Shown: in pieces, positions 50,347 to 58,517 of the stretch
Numbering within the stretch: the first letter of the stretch is position 1
Layout of the letters: the number at the start of each line of letters is the position of its first letter
Source of the DNA: Kitasatospora sp. NBC_01287
Lineage (GTDB): Bacteria; Actinomycetota; Actinomycetes; Streptomycetales; Streptomycetaceae
Length of the DNA stretch: 64,000 bases
Assembly: GCF_026340565.1 (NCBI RefSeq)
Contig: NZ_JAPEPB010000001.1
Span: 744,001 to 808,000, forward strand
Reading direction: 5' to 3'
Made by a program: the position numbers and the translations under genes
The notes under the pieces: generated by a model
Databases searched by the model: none
Seen by the model: only the letters and a program-made list of their open reading frames with translations
Told to the model about the DNA's origin: nothing

Positions 50347-52283
50347 TGGCGCGGCGGCACAACTACGGCACCTTCGGCGAGTACAGCGAAGATGCTCAGG
50401 ACAGCCACCAGCCGATGGCCCGAATCGGGGTCCGCTCCGTGACCTGCGCGAAGTCCGCGGGCCGGAACCAGGTGATCGAGCTCGATCCTGGGCGCTTCCG
50501 CTGTTCGCGGGTTGCGGCGCAACTCGCGGACGAGTGGGTCGAATATGTGGAGGCGACCGAGATCACGGCGGGTCCAGCGAGCGCCTATCGGCGGGCCATC
50601 GACCGCTTCTGCAGCATGGTCGACACCGAGTTGGAGAGCACCGTCGCACCGGTCGACCTGACCGATCCTCGGACGGCCCGGCTGCTGGCGAAATGGGAAC
50701 GAGGCCTTGCCGCGACGTATTCGCCCGGCTCGAATTGGCCGGCCTACCTGGCGACGTCACTGCGAACGCTGCTGATCAGGCGCGACGATCATCCCGAGCG
50801 GGCCGTGGATCCCGTTCTGGCTCGCACGGTCCGCGGGCCGCTGCTGGTCTCCTGGGGCGAGAAAGCCGAGCACGACGAGTTCTCCCGCAAGGACAAGCAG
50901 GCCCTCGTCCGCGCCGCCTGGGCGGCGGTCAATGAGTTGGAGAAGCGACTGGCCGCGGGATGGCGACTGGTGGAGGAAGGGCGGCATCCCGACGCCGGGA
51001 GCTGGCTGCACCTGCCCGACCTCCTCTGGGGCCTGGCTCACGGCGAGGTCAGTCCGAAGGAGATCACGTCCCGTCTTCCATCGGTGGCCGGATGGCCGGA
51101 CGACCTACGGAGTTTGGTGGCCCGGCCGGACGGCCGCATCACCGTGAACACCGCGAAGCAGAGGCTCGTATGCGAGCTCGTCGCCCACCTCTACCCGACC
51201 TCGCTCGACCTGCACGCTTTCCGCGTGCTGCTGATGGACGCTACGGGGCGCACCTCCGAGGAGGTGACCGGCTTCGGCGCCAAGGACGTGGAGTTCCTTG
51301 CGAAAGGCGTCCGGCTGACATTTCTGAAGAAGCGGGCCGGCCGTATCCGACACCGAGCCTTCCGGGACGGCGACAACAGTCTTCAACCGGATGAGGCGGA
51401 ACCAGTCACCCACGAGATCGCGGACCGGCCCCGGCGCGAGGCCGGCGCAGTGGTTCGCCGGATGATCAACGTAACTGCAAAGGTCCGTGATCAGACCCGC
51501 GAGGTCGAGGACACGCTGTTCGTAAGGGCCGCGGTGCTGCCAGGCGGGAGGCTCGTCTTCGACCGGTGGAACTTCGCGGGCCCCAGTTCGTCGTTCGTCG
51601 CCTGGGCCAGGAGCCGCAACATCACGGTCTCCGGCGACCTGCACATCGCCCGGCTACGGAAGTCGACCAAGGTCGAGAAGGCGATCGTCGCCCGCGGCCG
51701 GGTCAGTGTCGCCGCCGACGACCACCTGGAGGAGACCTTCGCGGGCCACTATGCCCAGGGCACCACGCTGCGGATCATCTCCGGCGATGTCATCACCGCC
51801 GCGCAGGAGCACTGGTTCCGCCAAGCCGTCGACGGGCCCACGGTCATTACCGCCGAGGCCGCAGAGACCGCTGCCGGCACCGGACTTGACGGCTTTGGTC
51901 TGGAACCCCCGGAGGCCGAAGGAATCATCAGCGGCCAGCTGGACATGGGACTGTCCCACTGTCGGGATCCGCGGCAGTCGCCCTACAGCCCGTCCGGCGA
52001 GCTCTGTGCGGTCGCCCCGTTGCGCTGTCTGGAATGCCGGAACGCCTGGATCCTCCCCACCAACCTGCCTCAACTCCTCTTGTTCAGGAGCCATTTGGAG
52101 AGGTCGAAGCAGCGGCTTCCGCCCGCCGTATTCACCGCCCAGTGGGGCCAGAGCTGGGCGAACCTGCTGGCCGTCCTCGCCGACCGGACGCCCGAGGAAC
52201 TGGATCTGGCCCGCCTGCACATCGCAGAGGGGCGTGAAGCCCTCCACCTTCCCCTCACCGCACACACGGAGTTCGATCAATGA
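50343..52283 (+). CDS. Tyrosine-recombinase-like protein B of the trio
   Basis: A 646-residue protein. Weak integrase signatures are ATGRTSEEVTGF (box I Arg), LHIARLRKST (HxxR) and FAGHYAQGTT (LGH-like His followed by Tyr). The C-terminus has a Cys-containing segment (CRDP, LCAVAPLRCLECRNAW) that may bind zinc. The size fits TnpB/RitB-type members. GTG 50343 overlaps the recombinase A stop and its own stop overlaps the next ATG, so the trio is translated as one operon and probably acts as a complex. Confidence 0.8.
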   Translation: MMARRHNYGTFGEYSEDAQDSHQPMARIGVRSVTCAKSAGRNQVIELDPGRFRCSRVAAQLADEWVEYVEATEITAGPASAYRRAIDRFCSMVDTELESTVAPVDLTDPRTARLLAKWERGLAATYSPGSNWPAYLATSLRTLLIRRDDHPERAVDPVLARTVRGPLLVSWGEKAEHDEFSRKDKQALVRAAWAAVNELEKRLAAGWRLVEEGRHPDAGSWLHLPDLLWGLAHGEVSPKEITSRLPSVAGWPDDLRSLVARPDGRITVNTAKQRLVCELVAHLYPTSLDLHAFRVLLMDATGRTSEEVTGFGAKDVEFLAKGVRLTFLKKRAGRIRHRAFRDGDNSLQPDEAEPVTHEIADRPRREAGAVVRRMINVTAKVRDQTREVEDTLFVRAAVLPGGRLVFDRWNFAGPSSSFVAWARSRNITVSGDLHIARLRKSTKVEKAIVARGRVSVAADDHLEETFAGHYAQGTTLRIISGDVITAAQEHWFRQAVDGPTVITAEAAETAAGTGLDGFGLEPPEAEGIISGQLDMGLSHCRDPRQSPYSPSGELCAVAPLRCLECRNAWILPTNLPQLLLFRSHLERSKQRLPPAVFTAQWGQSWANLLAVLADRTPEELDLARLHIAEGREALHLPLTAHTEFDQ

Positions 52284-54376
52284 TTCTCAATCAGCCTGTG
52301 TCCCGGACCGCTTCGCTGTTCGGCGACGATGAGCCGGTCCTGCAAAGCCACCCGCTGCTGAGCGGGACCCACGACGGGACGGCGGCCATGCCCAGGTTCG
52401 GTGACACGGAGGTCTGGGACTTCAACGGTGTCGTCCGTCGGCCGCCCAACCTCTCCCACTGCCAGTGGAGAGTCCGGTTCAGCGGCGAGTTGACCGATCC
52501 GGCCTGGAACCTGCTGGCCCGCGAGGTCTTCATGGCCATGGCCAACCCGCAACACGAGGCGCTCCACGACCTCGGAGTGCACCTCGGCGCCGAGCGTGCT
52601 GCGGTCGGCACACTGATCCAAACCGCGTCGCAGCTCCGGCAGCTCATCACCTGGGCCACGAGGAAGGACCTGCCTTCCCGCCCGGCCGAATGGACGCACC
52701 GCGACCTGCACCGGCGCATCCGCGATCTTCTGGCGGTCCGCAAGCCGAGCACAGCTGCCTCGACGGTCACGTTCCTGAAGAAGATGGCTGTCATCGCACC
52801 GGCGATCACCGGAGGCTGGCCGACCGGGGACCCCTGGGAAGGGCGAAGCGCACGGCAGGTCGCCAAATGCCCTGGCAGACACGAACTTTCGACCGAGGCG
52901 ATCAAGCCGGAGATCTGGTTCCCGCTCGTCCGCGCGGCTTGGGCCTACGTCCACACCTTCGCACCGGACATCCTGCGGGCCACCCACCGCTACGAAGAGC
53001 TACGGCGAGCGGCCCGCCCTCTGCCGGCAGTCGACCGCAAAGCCGAGATCGACATCTGGCTGGACGACCCGGCGAACAAGATTCCGGTCTACTCCGACCG
53101 GACCCGCGAAGACGGCAGCCCGCGCGTCCACCGGAATCTCCTGGGGCTTGCAGTCGGCCTGTCCGGACGGAGGGGCGGTGGTTGCAGGCTCGCCGATTCC
53201 TTGGGCCGCCGTCACAAGGTCATGCAGGCGGTCGCCGAAGGCCGGATCACGCGCGAAGGACTCGTCGCGGATCTGACCGAGGTCCGGCGTCCGGACGGCA
53301 CCACGGGCCCCTGGCACCCCGGCATCACTCCGGACAACCTGTTCCAGCTGCATGTCGCGCTTCGCAATGCCGCTTTCATCCTGGTCGCGGCGCTTTCGAT
53401 GATGCGGGACTCGGAAATCCAAGCGATCGTCCGTGGCAGCGTGGTCGAGCACTACAACTCTCCCGCCATCGCCTCCACCCTCCAGAAGGATCATCCGGGC
53501 CTGCCCCGCAAACACTGGTGGATCACCGAGCCTGTCGCGGAGGCCATCGCGGTCGCCGAAGCCGTCTCCGTCCACGCGGAACGGGTCTTCGCCCCGCTCG
53601 GACGCCCGGGCTTCAGCAGCTCCGTACAAGGCCCGGGAATGACACGACAGTTCATCACGTTCGCCAACGCCGGCCGGACCTGGTCAGGGCTTGACGAAAT
53701 CCCGCCGGGCAAGGCCCGGCCCCACATGTTCCGCCGCACCATGGCGATGCTGACCGACCAGTTCCCCGGCTCGGAAATCGCGTTGGGCATCCAGCTCAAG
53801 CACGTCGCCACCCGGGCGCTGGCCAACCGGTCCACCCTCGGCTATGCCGCCTCCGACACGGCCTGGGCCGACCATCTCCAGTCCGCGGTCGACGCCGCCA
53901 AGTTCCGCCGTATCAAGGACCTCTACAGCGACCACTCCAACGGCAACACCATCGGCTACGGTCCTGGCGCCGAACGGATCAAGGAAACCTTCGACCAGAT
54001 CAAGGAAACGGTCGCGGCCCGCGGCGGCGACGCCCGGGTTGAGGACAGCCTCCTGCGCAAGGCCCGAATCACGATTCGCTTCGGGACGCTGAATCACTGC
54101 CTGTTCGACGAGGCGAACCCGGCCGGGGCCGTCTGCCTGGAGAACGCGATCGTCCCCAGCGGCCACACCGGCCCCCTGGAGAACCGCTGCCGGCCCGACC
54201 GCTGCCACAACAGCGTGATCGGCCCCGAGCACGTCCCGATCTACGACTCGCACCGACGGACTCAGCTCACGCTCCTGAACAACCCTGCCCTGCCTTCCGC
54301 CCGCAAGGCACTCATCACCCGCGAACTGGAACGGACCGAGGCCGTTCTGGCGAAGGTCCACGAGGAGACACAGTGA
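52280..54376 (+). CDS. Tyrosine-recombinase-like protein C of the trio
   Basis: A 698-residue protein with integrase features: SMMRDSEIQAI (box I Arg), PHMFRRTMAML (HxxR) and HVATRALANRSTLGYA with the probable nucleophile Tyr. The C-terminal zone has Cys residues in NHCLFDEANPAGAVCLEN and NRCRPDRCHN, possibly a zinc site. ATG 52280 overlaps the preceding stop. With A and B it should carry out integration and excision of the element. Confidence 0.82.
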   Translation: MILNQPVSRTASLFGDDEPVLQSHPLLSGTHDGTAAMPRFGDTEVWDFNGVVRRPPNLSHCQWRVRFSGELTDPAWNLLAREVFMAMANPQHEALHDLGVHLGAERAAVGTLIQTASQLRQLITWATRKDLPSRPAEWTHRDLHRRIRDLLAVRKPSTAASTVTFLKKMAVIAPAITGGWPTGDPWEGRSARQVAKCPGRHELSTEAIKPEIWFPLVRAAWAYVHTFAPDILRATHRYEELRRAARPLPAVDRKAEIDIWLDDPANKIPVYSDRTREDGSPRVHRNLLGLAVGLSGRRGGGCRLADSLGRRHKVMQAVAEGRITREGLVADLTEVRRPDGTTGPWHPGITPDNLFQLHVALRNAAFILVAALSMMRDSEIQAIVRGSVVEHYNSPAIASTLQKDHPGLPRKHWWITEPVAEAIAVAEAVSVHAERVFAPLGRPGFSSSVQGPGMTRQFITFANAGRTWSGLDEIPPGKARPHMFRRTMAMLTDQFPGSEIALGIQLKHVATRALANRSTLGYAASDTAWADHLQSAVDAAKFRRIKDLYSDHSNGNTIGYGPGAERIKETFDQIKETVAARGGDARVEDSLLRKARITIRFGTLNHCLFDEANPAGAVCLENAIVPSGHTGPLENRCRPDRCHNSVIGPEHVPIYDSHRRTQLTLLNNPALPSARKALITRELERTEAVLAKVHEETQ

Positions 54377-54810
54377 CGACACCACACGGTCGCGCCCTCA
54401 CGGAAGACGGCGTTTCCTCGAAGACCGCCGAATCCCTGCGGGCTGCGATGCGGCGGCTGTTCGACGGCAAGCCCCAGCACACCGACGGCCGCCTCACCAA
54501 GGAGAACCTTTGGCGAGAAGCCCAGGTCAGCCGGGCCACCATGAACCGTGCCGCCGCCATCCTCGCCGAGTGGGACAACCACGTCGCCGAACACGGCACC
54601 GCCACGCCCGGCGAAGCCCGCCGGGATGACGAGATCGCACAGCTCCGCCGGAAGCTCGCAGAGAAGACCCACGAGTGCGCCCTGGCGAACCGCCGGCTGG
54701 AAGCGGCCGCCACCGCCATCGCGGCCCTCCACCACGACAACACCCAGCTCCGCCAAGAACTCGCCGCTAGCGGTGGCCGCGTCGCTCTGTTGCACCCCCG
54801 ATCTGGCTGA
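54373..54810 (+). CDS. Small coiled-coil DNA-binding-like protein of the element
   Basis: A 145-residue protein. The N-terminal 60 residues look like a helix-turn-helix (LTKENLWREAQVSRATMNRA), and residues about 80-135 form a coiled coil (DDEIAQLRRKLAEKTHECAL and beyond). This resembles KfrA-like accessory proteins and the small TnpC of Tn554-type elements. GTG 54373 overlaps the recombinase C stop. It probably helps the recombinases bind or orient the ends. Confidence 0.75.
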   Translation: MTTPHGRALTEDGVSSKTAESLRAAMRRLFDGKPQHTDGRLTKENLWREAQVSRATMNRAAAILAEWDNHVAEHGTATPGEARRDDEIAQLRRKLAEKTHECALANRRLEAAATAIAALHHDNTQLRQELAASGGRVALLHPRSG

Positions 54811-54848
54811 GCTTGACCGGCGAATTCGCGATGTCGCTGACCCGAGAG

Positions 54849-55964
54849 CTACCCGTCGAATCGCCGCCATTCAAGGCCGAGTTCGCTAAGTGGCTGCAGC
54901 GCGCCGCGGTGGCATGCCCCGATCTGGACGGTGACCTCGCTCTCGTTGCGATAGCTCGGCGAGACCTGAGCGACAACACCAGGCGCGACGAGGAAGTTCT
55001 TCGCAACGACCGGCGACATGAACGGGCGGAGCGGAACACGCTGCAGAAAGCTCTCAAGCACCGGCAGCAACTGGCCGGGCAGGCCCCGCGCAGCCGCCTG
55101 GTAAGGCGCGGTGATGGCCGCTTCGTGAAGGGAGAACTGCAGGAGGAACCGACTCAGAGGCTCCTGCTCCGGTGTGGAGACATCACCACTGGTAAGCAGG
55201 ACAGCCGGGTCGGTGCTCGCGGCATCGGGCTCCCAAGACACCGACCAGTCCCAGCCTCCCTGGTTCTCGTCAGCGAACCTCAGGCGCCCCTCCCGTCCGC
55301 CCGGCGCGAGCGCTGCCAACGGTTCGATGAAGTTCTGCTCCCCGAGAATGGCAGGACGTTTCTCGGCAAGACGGTAGAAGTCGGCCAACGCGGGCGGAAC
55401 GAAGTCAGGGACCGTACGGACGGACGGCACCGTATCGGTTTCCGGATACCAGCCAGTAACGAACATCTCCAAGGCATGCTGCGGGTCACGCCCGATCCCC
55501 TCCAACCATTCCAGGCCGGGGAGGATGGGCATGGCGCCCGGTGGCCGGACCACAGCGAGCGTCTCGCGGCTCAGCGACGGGTCGATCCACAGGTCACAGC
55601 TGGTCAGCTCATCTTCGGCCCCCTCGCAGCCGCCGACTTGGACGACGCCGAGGTAGAGGCAGCGTCCGTCGACCCGGACCGCGAGGTGTATCGGCAGTTC
55701 CGGGTCGTCGGCCAGGTGGGTTGTGAAGGGCATGGGGCCCATAAGCCGCGCTCTGACCGGCTCGGGTGCCGGACCGATCAGTCGGAACTCCTCCTCGTTC
55801 CACACCCCGCTGACCGCGGCGTCATCGCCGGCATCCGCAACGATCGCCGTGCCCGACGCACCCAGGGCCACCACAGCGCCAGGCACCGGGAACACCCGTA
55901 CGTCTGGACCGGCAAGGCCCAGCAGCACGTCTTCGTCGACCATGTCCAAGCGGGTGAGCGGCAT
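54849..55964 (-). CDS. Element cargo protein, SUKH/SMI1-like C-terminal part, function unknown
   Basis: A 371-residue soluble protein on the opposite strand to the recombinases. Residues about 185-285 (PPALADFYRLAEKRP, RFADENQGGWDWSV, DPAVLL) follow the SMI1/KNR4 (SUKH) pattern, a fold common among immunity proteins of polymorphic toxins. The N-terminal 165 residues are a separate beta-rich region that I do not recognise. There is no ribosome binding site, and TACACT lies eight bases before ATG 55964, suggesting leaderless transcription. As the only passenger gene it may protect the host or the element, but that is inference. Confidence 0.7.
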   Translation of the reverse strand: MPLTRLDMVDEDVLLGLAGPDVRVFPVPGAVVALGASGTAIVADAGDDAAVSGVWNEEEFRLIGPAPEPVRARLMGPMPFTTHLADDPELPIHLAVRVDGRCLYLGVVQVGGCEGAEDELTSCDLWIDPSLSRETLAVVRPPGAMPILPGLEWLEGIGRDPQHALEMFVTGWYPETDTVPSVRTVPDFVPPALADFYRLAEKRPAILGEQNFIEPLAALAPGGREGRLRFADENQGGWDWSVSWEPDAASTDPAVLLTSGDVSTPEQEPLSRFLLQFSLHEAAITAPYQAAARGLPGQLLPVLESFLQRVPLRPFMSPVVAKNFLVAPGVVAQVSPSYRNESEVTVQIGACHRGALQPLSELGLEWRRFDG

Positions 55965-56048
55965 TCGCGGAGTGTATCCGGGAAGCGATCTTCGACACCC
56001 TCGGAGCCCTCCACGTCAACTCCACTTGTGACCAGCCCCACGTCAGCA

Positions 56049-56088
56049 GTCCATGTCTCGTGAGACATACGAATCGCGAAGAACACCT
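56049..56088. other. Right end of the element with att core
   Basis: Contains palindrome TGTCTCGTGAGACA (56054-56067) and the core CACCT (56084-56088). The reverse complement shares TTCTT and TGTCTCA with the left end. Confidence 0.7.
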
Positions 56089-56251
56089 GCACGTGCACGT
56101 GGTGCCGCGCAACCGGAAGGACGGGCTGCGCGGCTTCTTCTGGCCGCGCGGCCGCTACGCAGACGACACCGAGGCGCGGCGGACCGCCGAGCTGATCCAG
56201 GCCCGCGCCGCCGCACTGCTCGACGATCCTGGCACTGACCCTTTCGGGTGA
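56089..56251 (+). pseudogene. HIT-family protein, 3' part
   Basis: Continues the split gene as HVHVVPRNRKDGLRGFFWPR and on to the stop at 56249-56251. The catalytic histidine triad reads HLHVHVV when joined to 48746. A short frame starting within the element at 56060 exists but has no ribosome binding site. Confidence 0.92.
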
Positions 56252-56301
56252 TATGACGCCGGGTCAGGAATATCGCGGCCGAGCTGGGCACTGTCATCGG
56301 C

Positions 56302-56985
56302 ATGGCAACTCTTGGACTGATCGGCAGCGGAAACATCGGCGGCACCCTGGCCCGGCTCGCGGTGAACGCTGGCCTCGACGTGGTGCTCAGCAACTCGCGC
56401 GGGCCCGAGACCCTCGCACAACTGGTGGCCGAGCTCGGCCCGCGCGCCCGCGCCGCGACCCCGGCACAGGCCGCCGAGGCGGGCGACTGGGTGGTGGTCA
56501 CCATCCCCCTGAAGAACGCCTTCCAGCTCCCCGCCGCCCCGCTGGCCGGCCGCATCGTGCTCGACACCGGCAACTACTACCCCGACCGCGACGGCCACTT
56601 CGCCCGGCTCGACTCCGGCGAGGCCACCAGCAGCGAGCTGGTCCAGGAGCACCTGGCCGACTCCAAGGTGGTCAAGGTCTTCAACAACATCTACTTCGGC
56701 CACCTGCTTGACCTCGCCCGCCCCAGCGGCGCGCCCGACCGCTCGGCCCTGCCGATCGCCGGTGACGACGCCGCGGCCAAGGAGCGCGCCACCACCCTGC
56801 TGGACACCCTCGGCTACGACGCGGTCGACGCCGGTCCGCTCGCGGCGAGCTGGCGCTTCCAGCCCGGCACCCCCGCCTACGGCCTGCCCTACCTGAAGGA
56901 CCCGGCCGCCCGCCTCGACCAGGATCCGGGGCAGCCCGCCGACACCGCCACCATCGAGCAGGCCCTCGCCGCCGCGACCCGCTGA
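56302..56985 (+). CDS. NADPH-dependent F420 reductase-like protein
   Basis: A 227-residue Rossmann protein. The loop GLIGSGNIGGTLARL (5-19) and SNSRGPETLAQLVAELG are typical of F420H2:NADP+ oxidoreductases and related NAD(P)-binding proteins, as is VVVTIPLKNAFQLP and the DTGNYYPDRDGHF segment. KVFNNIYFGHL and GDDAAAKERA continue the family pattern. It may transfer hydride between F420 and NADP or act as another oxidoreductase. Lies immediately beyond the split HIT gene. Confidence 0.85.
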   Translation: MATLGLIGSGNIGGTLARLAVNAGLDVVLSNSRGPETLAQLVAELGPRARAATPAQAAEAGDWVVVTIPLKNAFQLPAAPLAGRIVLDTGNYYPDRDGHFARLDSGEATSSELVQEHLADSKVVKVFNNIYFGHLLDLARPSGAPDRSALPIAGDDAAAKERATTLLDTLGYDAVDAGPLAASWRFQPGTPAYGLPYLKDPAARLDQDPGQPADTATIEQALAAATR

Positions 56986-57108
56986 GCCACCGCCCCGGCG
57001 CCACTCGGCCATCGCTGGGGGCACACTGACCGGCCACCGGGCCGCCGCCCATCCGGGCGGCGGCTCGGCGTCACCAAGCCCCGGGCGCCGCCTTGGGCAG
57101 GGCCCGGA

Positions 57109-57690
57109 TCACCGTGACCAGGGCCCGATCCCCGTGCGCAGCTTGGCGCACACGGTGACCAGCTCATCGGTGAAGAGCACCAGGTCAGCGGGCTTTCGGC
57201 TGGTGATCAGCGGTCCGGGGCCGGCCTCGCAGAGCCGCACCTGCTCGTCCACCCAGTCGGCACCCGCGTTCACCAGATCGGTGCGCAGGCTCGGCCAGGA
57301 GGTCAGACTCCGCCCGCGCACCGCGTCCGCCTCGATCAGCAGCCAGGGCGCGTGCCCGATCGCCGCCACCGGCTTGCCCGCCGCGCAGCAGGCCCGGACG
57401 AAGTCGACCGCTCCGGGGTCGAGCCGCAGCGCGTCGACACCGGCCACTCCGCCCGGCAGCACCAGGGCCGCGTAGTCGGCGGGGTCGCTCTCCCCGACCA
57501 CCGCGTCGACGCCGAAGGTGTCCGCCCGTTCCAACTGCCGGTAGGCCTGCACCCGCCCCGCCGCGGTGGCCAGCAGCCGCGGCACGCCACCCGCTTCGAG
57601 CACCGCCTGTCGGCACACCGCGAGGTCGCGCTGCTCGACCCCCTCGGGGGCGGCGAGAAGCGCGAGGGTCAGCCCTTGCAAGGTGATCAC
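57109..57690 (-). CDS. DJ-1/PfpI-family protein lacking the catalytic Cys
   Basis: A 193-residue class I glutamine-amidotransferase-like protein. The family elbow AICHGPWLL reads AAIGHAPWLLIEADAVRGR here: the nucleophile Cys is Gly. The Glu-bearing strand and the terminal SWPSLRTDLVNAGADWVDE remain. It is therefore probably not an active hydrolase or glyoxalase and may bind a ligand. The start is one of several GTG codons after AGGAGG (57701-57706); 57690 is used, 57696 or 57699 would add two or three residues. Confidence 0.82.
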   Translation of the reverse strand: MITLQGLTLALLAAPEGVEQRDLAVCRQAVLEAGGVPRLLATAAGRVQAYRQLERADTFGVDAVVGESDPADYAALVLPGGVAGVDALRLDPGAVDFVRACCAAGKPVAAIGHAPWLLIEADAVRGRSLTSWPSLRTDLVNAGADWVDEQVRLCEAGPGPLITSRKPADLVLFTDELVTVCAKLRTGIGPWSR

Positions 57691-57928
57691 CTGCACCACA
57701 CCTCCTGTTCCGGCCCCCTGGCATCCTCTCCCGCGCACCGGCGGTCGGGCCGCCGCCGCGCCACCCGCCCCGAGGCTCACCCGGTCGGCCCCGATCCACC
57801 ACGCGCCGGACGGGGGATGCCTGCACCGGCGGCACACCACCGACCGCCCCGGCCCGCACCACGGCATCACCGCACCACCGCACCACCACCCCCTCCCCCA
57901 ACCGCACCGCCCCCGATCAGGAGCACAG

Positions 57929-58444
57929 ATGACGAGCGCCGACCTGCTGACCGACGCCTTCGGCCGCGCCAAGGAGGCCGTCCACGAGGCGGTCAAGGGC
58001 CTGGGACCGAAGCAGCTGACCGCCCGGCTGGACGAGGAGGCGAACTCGGTGGCCTGGCTGGTCTGGCACCTGACCCGGGTCCAGGACGACCACCTCGCCG
58101 ACGTGATGGCGACCGAGCAGCTCTGGACGGCGGCGGGCTGGCGGGAGAAGTTCGACCTGCCCTTCCCGGCGGACGAGACCGGCTACGGCCACGACCCGGA
58201 GCAGGTCGCACGGGTCCAGCTCACCTCCCGCCGCCTGCTCACCGACTACTACGACGCGGTGCACCGGCAGACCCTGGAGTTCGTACGCACATTGACCGAC
58301 GCCGACCTCGACCGGGTGGTGGACGAGCGCTGGAGTCCGCCGGTGACACTCGGGGTCCGCCTGGTGAGTGTGGTCACCGAGTGCCTGCAGCACGCCGGCC
58401 AGGCGGCCTTCATTCGCGGCGTGCTGCTCCGTCGCAGCTCTTGA
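57929..58444 (+). CDS. DinB-fold protein (mycothiol-transferase-like)
   Basis: A 171-residue four-helix-bundle protein. SVAWLVWHLTRVQDDHLADV and the late VTECLQHAGQAAFIRGVLL supply the His residues of the DinB/DUF664 metal site. AGGAG lies seven bases before ATG 57929. Members include mycothiol- or bacillithiol-dependent S-transferases used in detoxification. Divergent from the DJ-1-like gene. Confidence 0.85.
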   Translation: MTSADLLTDAFGRAKEAVHEAVKGLGPKQLTARLDEEANSVAWLVWHLTRVQDDHLADVMATEQLWTAAGWREKFDLPFPADETGYGHDPEQVARVQLTSRRLLTDYYDAVHRQTLEFVRTLTDADLDRVVDERWSPPVTLGVRLVSVVTECLQHAGQAAFIRGVLLRRSS

Positions 58445-58451
58445 CTGCTCT

Positions 58452-58468
58452 AGTTAGGAAACTTAACT
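58452..58468. promoter_or_regulatory. ROK/NagC-type operator before the permease
   Basis: AGTTAGGAAACTTAACT: arms AGTTA/TAACT and the GTTAGGAAACTT core known from ROK-regulated actinobacterial genes. A ROK regulator is encoded at 60025-61263. Confidence 0.65.
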
Positions 58469-58517
58469 TATGGACACCCAACTCCCGCGCGCGCCGCCTT
58501 CCCCTCTGGAGTACCCC

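Larger units (their letters stand above)
48747..56088. mobile_element. 7.3-kb tyrosine-recombinase-trio element inserted in a HIT gene
   Basis: The element carries three consecutive, overlapping recombinase-type genes, a small coiled-coil gene and an opposite-strand cargo gene. This order resembles Tn554-type (tnpABC) and RIT (recombinase-in-trio) elements as I know them. Its ends carry related TGTCTCA sequences (48769-48775 and, inverted, 56060-56066), with a third copy at 48848-48854. Codon use and GC are a little lower than in flanking genes. Excision at CACCT rebuilds the HIT frame, which defines the boundaries to within five bases. Confidence 0.9.

Noticed and set aside
56060..56251. Separate small gene at the right end of the mobile element
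   Set aside because: Its sequence is the second half of the HIT protein and it has no ribosome binding site; it is the 3' gene remnant.
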